Below are positions 1 to 7,850 of a stretch of DNA of 64,000 nucleotides, piece after piece. The translations under genes and the position numbers were made by a program. The number at the start of each line of letters is the position of its first letter. The first letter of the stretch is position 1. This DNA comes from Tetrapyrgos nigripes (Eukaryota; Basidiomycota; Agaricomycetes; Agaricales; Campanellaceae): the NCBI GenBank assembly GCA_013368315.1, contig JAACJM010000078.1, forward strand, positions 248,001-312,000. The letters are read 5' to 3'. The notes beneath the pieces are model-generated. The model was not told the origin of the DNA, did no database searches, and worked only from the letters and a program-made list of their open reading frames with translations.

Positions 1-12
1 TCGGGAGTAATT

Positions 13-845
13 CTAGTCGTAGGCGTTGATTGATTTCATAAACGCCGATAATTCAATCGCCCAAGACGGTGCAGGCTCTGATTCGACCAAAAGCTCAAAT
101 TTAGCTTCCAATTCTCCTGAGTAATTTCGTTCCTTGAACACCAAGTAAGTCCCTTCATCTCGTTCATCAATGCTAATCATGTTTCCTCTCTGCCAAGGTC
201 GTCCTAGGAGTAGATCGAATGGAGCTTTGTTCCGACAAAAAGGTGCGCAAACGTGGTTATATTGCCGCACGCAATCGGTACTGATTCAACCAAGCCCTGG
301 AGTAATCCTTCTCCTCCATTTGCATCGGAAACACCCATAGACTTGGTAATATCCATCGGTCGTCCACCCATTGCACCACGCCATACTTTTTTATGAACTA
401 TGTTTAGCATGGACCCTGTATCGAGAATGGCTTCGATCTCCTTGCCATCAACCGAAACAGTAAATCGAATTAATCGGTGACGGTCGAGAATAAAGGCTTT
501 GGCGATCGGATGACGATGGACTAGGTTATAGGAGGCTGGAGTAGCGGAAAATTGTGAAGAAGTTGCGAGCTGAGCTTTAGGAGGATTGCGCATCTTTAGG
601 ACCTCGTTTAACATGTTTGATAGTTCAGGTGAACATGCTAATAATTCCCCAACTGAAATAGGGAATCCGTCGTTGGTACTGGCGTTGAGAATCTTATTTA
701 GGACCGAATTCTTATCAATATGTGTGGAAACGGCGGATTGACGGGTAGGGGTAGACTTTTTCGTGGCGGATTTCTGACCTTTTCGATCCGGATTGACAGC
801 AGGAGAGGTAACTGGTACATCTTCCATGATGGCGTCATCTTTCAT
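13..845 (-). pseudogene. Retropepsin-like aspartic protease, frameshifted
   Basis: The upper part (845-204) carries the aspartic protease active-site motif LDTGS (codons at about 426-412) within 'EAILDTGSMLNIVHKKVW'. The typical end of the fold, 'FDLLLGRPWQRGNM', is found only in another frame (270-13), so a one-base shift lies near 230-245, next to a short homopolymer. The enzyme would process the Gag-Pol polyprotein. The frame of the upper part is the same as that of Gag, and a Pro/Ser-rich linker (977-846) is open apart from the Gag TGA. The lower frame stops at TAG (15-13). Family assignment is firm; function is probably lost. Confidence 0.75.
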
Positions 846-977
846 AGGATCAACACGATTTTCTGTGGCATCGAAAGGAGTTGGTTCTGGGACAGGAGTA
901 GGAGATGGTGGCGCTGCTTTCGAGTCTTGGACGGAAGGGGGAATATTCGAAGAGTCTTCAGACTTCTGGGGACGGGA

Positions 978-2636
978 TCAAGTGCCATACGGGTGAGTCC
1001 TCTGCTTCTCGGCTTTATTCCTTTGGACCTCTAATGCTTGAGCAATCTCTTCATCCGTAGCCGATGGACTGATAAGATATGAAGATGATGAAGAGGAGTT
1101 ATCAGAAATCTGAATGAGGGCAGAAATAGGCATCGTTGGAGAAGGAGTCATAGCAGCCTTCTGACGCTTATAGGCGTCACAAACACATTCGCCACGGTTG
1201 CGCTGAAGAAGTACTCCATTGGGCCAAGCATATTTCCCATCCGAGGTACGTTTCAATTCTCCTTTATCCAATAACTCCTTCAATAACTCGCAGTTCCGAA
1301 TCCCATGTTCCGTAGAACCGCATCCCCAACAACTATTATTCGACTGGTTCCGTCCCGAAGAAGAATCGTTAGTGTTCCTGGGTGGCGTGTAAATGTTGTT
1401 GCGAAAATTGTTGGGTACAGAGGGAATTGAAGGGGTGGATGCAAGGATCTTGGGCGCAGGGAATAGCTGGGCAACGTGAGCATTATGGGCTAAAGCTCGA
1501 AGGTAATACGGTGCATAATCCGGGTCGTCTATAGTCATCCTCGAGAGGCGCCTGATGACTTCATCCATATCGGTAGGAATATTCGTGGAGGGTGTATTCG
1601 TATGAGAGCCGGAAGTAGGAGCTGTAGATGTGGTCGTAGAAGGGGATGTATGAGGAGATGTCGTAGTAGGGGACGCAGAATGCTTAGATTTGCGTGAGTG
1701 CTTCGTTTTCCTCTTCTTCTTGTCCTTTTTGCGAGACCCATACTCCGAGTCATCCGAAGAATCACTTGAGGAGTCATCAGAGGAATCATCGGACTCAGAA
1801 TCCGAGGGCTCAGTATCCAATTCAACATCCGATCCTCCACCATCCAAATTCTTCGAAAAATCATGTTCCTCTTCATCAAAATACTTCTCTATTGCACTCT
1901 CGACATCATTCTTCTCCCAAGGAACAGAACGATCGTAATCTGGCTTCTTTTCCCTCAACGTGCGGTTAACGACCTTGCGAATACGTTTCGGGAGTCCGTG
2001 GAAGAAGTAGTCGTTGTATTGGGAAGAGGTGATCTCTCCACGATTGAACAATGGTCCACCAATGCGTACGAAGTCTCGAAGATAGCGAAGATAATCTCGT
2101 TTAGTAGAAAATGATTTTCGGTGGTACTTGTCGGTAAGTTTCTTGAGATGTCGTGGCTTGTACTTCTTCTCATCTCTATCCGCATCATAATACTTCCGAA
2201 ACTGTTCCTTGAAATCTTCCCAATTCGCAGTAACGTAGGAATCAAATCCCTTGACAACATCTGCGACTCGACTCGAAACGTAATAAATCAACGCTTCGAT
2301 CTTCTCGTCATCCGCAACGATGTTGTACTGCCTGAAGAGTCGTTCGAGATGGACTATGAAGGTGTGTACCTTCCTGTAGTCTCCTTTAAATTTCGTAGGA
2401 GCTTCGCGATGGCCACGAGGAGGAAGATCGAGGAAGGTTTTCGTGGTAGTGGGTGCGGCAGGAGTAATGATAGAAGGAGGGTTACGTCTAGGCTGGGGAA
2501 TTTGGGTAGCAGATTGGGTAGTCGAAGTGGTGGATGAGGTTGACTGATTCGTCTGGGATGGTGGGTTCTGAACATTGGGATCGGGAGGTAGGTTGGAGGT
2601 GGAATTGGCATGCGTAGGTGTATTCTGACCACTCAT
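978..2636 (-). CDS. Retrotransposon Gag polyprotein with CCHC zinc knuckle
   Basis: 552 aa. The first ~65 residues are rich in Pro, Ser, Thr and Asn; residues ~70-260 form the helical capsid-like gag domain; residues ~265-310 are an acidic Ser/Asp tract, followed by a basic patch (KDKKKRKTKHSRKSKHS). Near residue 437 there is a zinc knuckle CWGCGSTEHGIRNC with CX2CX4HX4C spacing, which in this family binds the element RNA during particle assembly. The start is the first ATG after a stretch with no long frame. The frame ends at TGA (980-978), and the protease region downstream is in the same frame, so the stop either marks a Gag/Pol readthrough point or is a nonsense mutation. No intron is needed. 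Confidence 0.85.
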   Translation of the reverse strand: MSGQNTPTHANSTSNLPPDPNVQNPPSQTNQSTSSTTSTTQSATQIPQPRRNPPSIITPAAPTTTKTFLDLPPRGHREAPTKFKGDYRKVHTFIVHLERLFRQYNIVADDEKIEALIYYVSSRVADVVKGFDSYVTANWEDFKEQFRKYYDADRDEKKYKPRHLKKLTDKYHRKSFSTKRDYLRYLRDFVRIGGPLFNRGEITSSQYNDYFFHGLPKRIRKVVNRTLREKKPDYDRSVPWEKNDVESAIEKYFDEEEHDFSKNLDGGGSDVELDTEPSDSESDDSSDDSSSDSSDDSEYGSRKKDKKKRKTKHSRKSKHSASPTTTSPHTSPSTTTSTAPTSGSHTNTPSTNIPTDMDEVIRRLSRMTIDDPDYAPYYLRALAHNAHVAQLFPAPKILASTPSIPSVPNNFRNNIYTPPRNTNDSSSGRNQSNNSCWGCGSTEHGIRNCELLKELLDKGELKRTSDGKYAWPNGVLLQRNRGECVCDAYKRQKAAMTPSPTMPISALIQISDNSSSSSSYLISPSATDEEIAQALEVQRNKAEKQRTHPYGT

Positions 2637-2640
2637 GATA

Positions 2641-3337
2641 GTGGTGAAAATCGACAGGGAACGAACGGGTGAAGGATGGAGTTTTGTATAGAGACGGTCT
2701 TCAAGTATGGAACCTCACCCCTCGCGGTGGGCTCCACAAATGATACGCAACTCAAAAAGAGTCACACGAGACGCTCAAAGGCTGAACAATAGCTGGAGAA
2801 TCCCGTAGGGTCGAGGGAGAGGACGAATACGAAGACCTGAAGAAAACTCGGGGAAAATAACCGTAAGTGGCTGAACTGGGATATTGACTGGGAAATACTG
2901 ATAATGCCGTTATAGAGATAAAACTCTACTAACAGCCGAGGTGACGCTGGGAGAGGAAACACTGGGAAAACGCTGGGAGACTGGGACTCGAGAGTGACAC
3001 TGGGATAATCTGAGTTTTATTCACGAGTATCTAGAAACTATTTATATGTAAACTGAGTATTTTTGAAACATGTATCGTAGTTCGGAAGTCTGAACTAAAA
3101 CAAATAAAGCTGTAGAAAGGAAGTAAGGAAGTAACAGATGAATAAGTAAAACATGTATGTGAAATAAAACATGTAAAAGAAAAGCAAAACCCGTAAGATG
3201 AAGGATATGGTCCGAATAAATGAAATAATGGAAACATGAAATAAGTAATCAATCTAGAAGAGTCCGAAATACCTAAAACAAACGCGTCGCGAAAAAGCGT
3301 AGATAGGGGAAACTAATGTAGTAACCGAATAACGGTA
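2641..3337. other. Retrotransposon leader / probable LTR, no gene seen
   Basis: No convincing coding frame. On the minus strand this is the sequence just upstream of Gag, where 5' LTR, primer-binding site and leader should lie. A possible primer-binding site begins TGGAGCCCACCGCGAGGG (minus strand, around 2732-2715), because tRNA-primed sites start with TGG; I could not match it to a specific tRNA. The A-rich stretch 3040-3260 may belong to the LTR. The region also abuts the 3' end of the gene at 3338, so the element may have inserted in that gene's 3' flank. Confidence 0.35.
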
Positions 3338-4840
3338 CTACAGATTGGACGCAATGTCAGAGTCAGCAATGCCAGAATAAGATCTTCCTTCAATGGCCAA
3401 GGATCGTTTGGAAGGTGAAATCACCGGAACAGAAGGCGAAATGATGGCGGAGATGACAGAAGGATCGGGTGGCGGAATGTTGTTGTAAAATTCATTGTAA
3501 AAGAGCCCAAGAGCCGATTCAGTTTTGGGTAGAACGAAGAGGTTGGTAAGGATGGCTTGGCCGTTATGGGAATCAGGAAATTTATATCTGGATAAATTGA
3601 GCCTTGAATGTGTGATTAAAAATACGTTACTTACAGATTGCAATAAAATTTCATGGCTACTTTCTTCCCGTTGCTAAGCTTAGCCTTATACTCAGAAGGG
3701 TGGTTCTTGTTACCCAAACCATCGACAAAGTTTGGAATGTTGACTCGGATCGGGAGAAGAACGTTGTCTTTGGCAGCGTTTTCGAACTTGCCGTCGTCAT
3801 TGGGCATTTGAGATAAATACCAACGACCATTGGCTATGAAAGCAATATTGAGATATCAAACACAGGGAAAGATAATCACCACAAACCTGGTTTCGGTTGA
3901 AATCGTTGACTGATAAAATCAAGTACTCGAACCTCTTCAGGAGAGGATGCAGTGGCTGCGGTGTCCGTCAGGATATATAAAGATGTCATAGAGCACATGT
4001 GCTGCACATACCTTGTTGATCGAACTCGTCATCATCATCAGCAACAGACGCGAAAGCAGTGATCTCGTCAACTGTCAAAGGTGGAGGAACAGAAACGGAT
4101 TGTTTGTTCTCAGATTCAAAGAGAAAAGGGGTTTGAAGTAGAAGTTGCCATGTGTCTTTGGAGTCTTTGAATCCATAGTAGCTCGCTGATAGGTTATAGA
4201 TAGGACATGTTAGTGATACATAGGTAAAACTTAGAAGATAAGAAGATAAGTACCTTGTCCCTTTGCACCTGAAGAAAAGGTTTGATCCCAATTCAAACGC
4301 ATGATAGCTTTCGTCATTTCGAACTTGACGTTGGAGTGTTTGGTGATCCTCGATACAGATGCGGGAAGAGCTTTTGTGACAGTGAGTGGCTCTGCAGAGA
4401 TCCTGCCTCGGAGAGTATACTGTGGAAGGTGTGAAGAGGTGAAAACTGTAACTAATGTGGTGAGCAACATACTGAGTCACCAGTGAGATTGAAGTAAGGA
4501 TTCAATCTATCGACGTTGTTGCCAGCCAAACGAGCACAGACAGCAAAGGTCACAAGCTTCGTCCCTTTGTTGATTTGGAATGAGTCCTTTTTGAACATGT
4601 GAGGGGTGTACAATTTGATGGTTTCCTTATCATCAGGAACCGAGTCAGGATGAGCAAGGACCAAGGCGATAGCTGCTGATTGGGGATCAAGATGGGCAAG
4701 AAGGCTGAGAGTTGACAGCTCTGGGTCAATTAGTATCGTTAGAACATTGATTAGATGGTAGCAAAAAGAGACATACTAGATATGGAGGCGTTGACCATTA
4801 CAGTATCAACGTCAGCAGTAGGGAGCGTAGAAGGAGACAT
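3338..4840 (-). CDS. Hypothetical protein, seven exons, intact
   Basis: Not recognised. Splicing at GT..AG sites gives exons 4840-4777, 4720-4473, 4419-4254, 4185-4012, 3955-3887, 3833-3635 and 3587-3338; all phases agree and the joined frame is 389 aa ending in TAG. Introns are 47-68 bp. The N-terminus (MSPSTLPTADVDTVMV) has no signal peptide or membrane span. The middle has an acidic linker (DDDDEF) after a Pro-rich piece (VPPPLTVDE), and the C-terminus is Ser/Pro-rich (SPSVPVISPSKRSL). Conserved-looking blocks include 'NKGTKLVTFAVCARLAGNN' and 'HNGQAILTNLFVLPKTESA'. The intact frame over seven exons argues for a functional host gene. It lies between a retrotransposon and a Helitron/mariner cluster; its promoter is in 4841-5085. 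Confidence 0.75.
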
Positions 4841-5085
4841 CACAATAAGGATGTGAGGAGAACTAAGACAAGAAATTGAGACGCTGAGAACTAAAGGTAT
4901 ATAAGGCTCTGATAAGAAAGATAGAAAGTTGCAAATTAAAATCTGCAAAAGTGGTGATGCTGAATCAAGAACATGGTCTAGGCTACAGGAATTTGAAAGA
5001 ATAGAGGCTGGATATAAAGTCAGCCGATGTTAGAATGAACAGAGATGATAGTGAAAAACAGCTGACGCCGGAATGAAAAGTGAAG

Positions 5086-5135
5086 CTAGGAATTTTGAAA
5101 TATAACAATGCAGGCTCACAAGTTAGACGAGCCTG
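5086..5135 (-). other. Candidate Helitron 3' end (hairpin plus CTAG)
   Basis: On the minus strand a hairpin with 7-bp arms CAGGCTC/GAGCCTG and an 11-nt loop (5135-5111) is followed about 22 nt later by CTAG (5089-5086). Helitrons end in CTRR preceded by a short GC-rich hairpin. The spacing is longer than the usual ~10-12 nt and the next base is C rather than T, so this is only a candidate. Confidence 0.3.
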
Positions 5136-5199
5136 AACTCAGTAGACCAGTTGTAACGAATGGTCAATAGATTGTAGAAATGATAGATAAGGGGATATA

Positions 5200-5409
5200 C
5201 AGTGGGCAAAAAAATTGTCCACATGTTTCACACTTTTGCAAAGATTGTCAATTATCGAGCTACTGAATAGAGATGAGACAAAATAGTCAGTGATTGCCTG
5301 AAAGCCCTTGATAAGTGCTATGATAATCTTCTTGTTTTGTGTTATTTGGTCAAATACCCATGGAGATATACCCAATTTAAAATGGTAAGTCATTTGGACA
5401 ATTTTTTGA
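5200..5409 (+). repeat. Mariner left terminal inverted repeat
   Basis: About 210 bp that match, with scattered mismatches, the reverse complement of 6617-6826. The outermost ~25 bases and the inner ~20 bases (to TTGGACAATTTTTTGA) are nearly identical. Confidence 0.93.
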
Positions 5410-5569
5410 GTTGCTACTTTATCAATACTATTGGCACAATGTGATGCCTCATAGATGACATCATAAGTGGAGCTGTACAGTGATGCAATGTATACATCAT
5501 AATGATGTCATAGCTGTCAGCTAGACCATATATAAGGACATCCAGATCATCTATTGCCCCCATAAAATC

Positions 5570-6586
5570 ATGAGACCCATCACCTCCACTCAGAAAGACA
5601 ATGTCCTCTCTCATCTCCAAACTGGTGCTTCATCCAGGGAAATCTCTGCTAAAACTGGAGTATCCAAGTCAATGGTTGCCTCTCTAGCCAAAGAGATGTA
5701 TCCTGACAAGGAGAACCATAAGGCAGGGTGCTCTAAGAAGCTCTCTACCACTGATGAACAGGCTGCTATCAAACAAATCAACACTGGGAAAGCCAGGAAC
5801 GCTGCAGAGGTGGCCAGAAACATCAATCCCCTTCTTGATTAAGCTATCTCCACCCAAACCATGCGAAATTCCCTTCACAAACATGGTGTAGATACCAAGA
5901 AGCCACAGAAAAAGCCCAAACTCACTGCAGCTCACAGGAAGGCTTGTTTAAAATTTGCAGAGAAGTACAAGGACTGGACTGTGGATGACTGGAAATGGGT
6001 TATATGGTCAGATGAGACTAAAATCAATCGGTTTGGGTCAGATGGGCAGCAGTTTGTGTGGGGTAGGACAGGTGAATCCATGGGAGAGAGAGATGTGGTG
6101 GAAACAGTCAAATTTGGAGAAGGAAATATCATGGTGTGGGGGTGTATGGGATGGGATGGACCTGGAAACATGGCAGAGGTTGAGGGAAGGATGGATGCAG
6201 AGCAGTATGTGGACATTTTGGAGAACAATCTTCTGGAGAGCATGGATCGTTTGGGTGTTGATCCAGAGATGGCCATTTTTCAGCAGGATAACGATCCAAA
6301 ACACAAGTCAAAACTAGCCACCAAATGGTTTGAGGACAACAAAATCCATTGCATGAGCTGGCCTGCTCAGTCTCCTGACCTAAACCCCATTGAACACCTC
6401 TGGACAACCCTCAAATGCAAACTCAACAAGTATGATACAGCACCATCTGGAGTTTGGGAAATATGGGATAGAGCAGCAGAAAAGTGGGTGGAAATCACAG
6501 AAGAGGATTGTCAGAAATTGATCAGGAGTATGCCTAGAAGGATTAAAGCTGTTTTGAAGGCTAAAGGAGGGCATACCAAGTACTGA
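5570..6586 (+). pseudogene. Tc1-type DD34E transposase with one in-frame stop
   Basis: Two open pieces, 5570-5842 (90 aa) and 5861-6586 (241 aa), lie in one frame separated by a single TAA at 5840-5842; the sequence between them keeps the family pattern. The first piece is an HTH DNA-binding region ('EISAKTGVSKSMVASLAKEM'). The second is the DDE domain: first Asp in 'VIWSDETKINRFG', second in 'FQQDNDPKH', Glu in 'SPDLNPIEHLW', with 34 residues between the second Asp and the Glu (DD34E, Tc1 group). The full product would be about 338 aa, normal for Tc1. Only one lesion is visible, so the copy is young or near-active. ATG 5570 is the first in-frame start. Confidence 0.9.
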
Positions 6587-6616
6587 GCAAGCACTTTCTG
6601 TATTTTAAGGCATATG

Positions 6617-6826
6617 TCAAAAAATTGTCCAAATGACTTGCCATTTTAAATTGAGTATATATCCATGGGTATTTGACCAAATAACACAAAACAAGAAGAT
6701 TATCATAGCACTTATCAAGGGCTTTCAGGCCATCATTGACCATCTTGTCTCATCTCTATTCAGTAGCTCTATAATTGACAATCTCTGCAAAAGTATGAAA
6801 CATGTGGACAATTTTTTTGCCCACTG
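6617..6826 (-). repeat. Mariner right terminal inverted repeat
   Basis: Reverse-complement partner of 5200-5409; it begins just after the transposase stop and ends in ...TTTTTTTGCCCACTG followed by the duplicated TA. Confidence 0.93.
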
Positions 6827-6828
6827 TA

Positions 6829-7001
6829 GTAGATAGAAATCGGATGACGATGTGAAGCATGGGTAAGAGTTGACAGCAAGACAAAAGTGTTGCAACATGA
6901 TGATGGTAACAGAATGAGATCGGAAATCGCTGTTTGAAAAGTTGTTGCCAGGGCCAGCTGATTGAATAACGGAATACATGAAGGTTGTGGGGAAGTGGCG
7001 G
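6829..7001 (-). repeat. Second copy of the Helitron 5' end
   Basis: On the minus strand the segment beginning A|TCAGCTGGCCCTGGCAA (from 6961 downward) and ending in TTTCAAACAGCGATTTCCG repeats, with a few differences and a small gap, the 5' end of the large Helitron at 14450 (TCAGCCGGTCCTGGCAA ... TTTGAAACGGCGATTTCCG). Both start with TC preceded by A, as expected of Helitron 5' ends. It lies downstream of the Helitron gene and just before the mariner insertion. Confidence 0.6.
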
Positions 7002-7850
7002 CTACTGCGACAATTTGTACAAAAGAAGATGGGGAAGAGGATTTGTGAACGGTGGTAAAGACCGGTCAGAAGGCTGCAGATTTCCATTTTGAGACTGACC
7101 ATCATAGAAATAAGTTGCATCCGACAAATAAATCTTTGAAGTGAAATGAGAGCTGCCCAAAAGCATGACCGCACAAAGTCTGTAGACAATAGGGAGGTGA
7201 TCAAAAATGTTGATGCAGTCAGATATTTGAAAGAGATCATGATGAGGTTGCGGAGCTAGTTCAATGAGAATAAAGGGGGGTAGACAATCTAGCAGAGGAG
7301 ATAGTGGATTTAAGTGACATTCGTGTGGTTGATCCAATCTTTGTGGGCAGATCGTCAAACCAAAAGTATTGGATCGGTTGACAACGTTTGAAAACCAATG
7401 TTGAACTGTCAATGACTGTGTATGAGAAGCATTTGTGCCAAAAAGCAGGGTATTATTAGTTGGTATAAGAGAAAGAGGAATAGTGAAATTTGCAATAAAT
7501 TCTGTATTATGACGCAGACAGGCAAAAGGTACAAGACATTGGTGATTGAAAGTGAGGGGTACAGTGAAAAGTTCCAAGATTGATGAGCATGAAGCCATAC
7601 AGGCTCCTGTGCAAACAAATTGGGATGGACTGTAAGCTGTGAGGTAATCACGAAATTTCTCGTGCAAACAGTTCATTGTGGAAGTGGAGGGAACCATGCT
7701 CTGGTGTATATTTTGGGCCATGAAGAGTGCATGCAGTGAAGAGGTATGTATAGATACATTTCACCATTTTTCTTGAAATTCAGGTGTGGCTTCTCGGTAA
7801 ATGTATGTAAACAGAGTCAATGCAGTATCATAAGCGCAAGACCAGTTCTG
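7002..7850 (-). pseudogene. C-terminal cysteine-protease-like domain fused to Helitron
   Basis: The helicase frame enters 'NWSCAYDTALTLFTYI', where the Cys fits the catalytic Cys of C19/Ulp1-like peptidase domains. After an in-frame TGA (7763-7761) the same frame continues through 7721-7002 and includes 'YRLCAVMLLGSSHFTSKIYL' followed by 'YFYDG', which matches the His-containing strand and 'W/F-x-DG' pattern of those domains. Cys and His are spaced about 230 residues, a normal peptidase length. Such domains are known from fungal Helitrons; whether they cut ubiquitin/SUMO-like substrates there is not settled. I infer the fold from the motifs alone. The domain ends at the stop near 7002. Confidence 0.6.

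Larger units (their letters stand above)
1..2740 (-). mobile_element. LTR retrotransposon, 5' Gag-protease part, cut by window edge
   Basis: Two adjacent minus-strand reading regions encode a Gag protein with a CCHC zinc knuckle and a retropepsin-type aspartic protease, the 5' order of an LTR retrotransposon. Reverse transcriptase, RNase H and integrase would lie to the left, outside the window, so Ty3/gypsy versus Ty1/copia cannot be proved; the protease style suggests Ty3/gypsy. The upstream LTR and primer-binding site should lie above 2640 (minus-strand upstream), but I could not fix LTR ends because the partner LTR is outside the window. A frame break in the protease suggests this copy is inactive. 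Confidence 0.8.
5200..6826 (+). mobile_element. Tc1/mariner-type transposon, complete ends, TA target duplication
   Basis: 1627 bp bounded by TA dinucleotides (5198-5199 and 6827-6828). The ends are inverted: CAGTGGGCAAAAAAATTGTC on the left matches the complement of the right end. Inverted repeats run about 210 bp each, unusually long for the family. The interior holds a DDE transposase interrupted by one stop codon. Such elements move by cut and paste with duplication of TA. It sits between a short Helitron-like 5' terminus (6961) and a possible Helitron 3' end (5086). Confidence 0.95.

Noticed and set aside
2715..2732. tRNA primer-binding site of the left retrotransposon
   Set aside because: Begins TGG as expected but I cannot match it to a tRNA 3' end and cannot see the LTR border, so it is mentioned only as a possibility.
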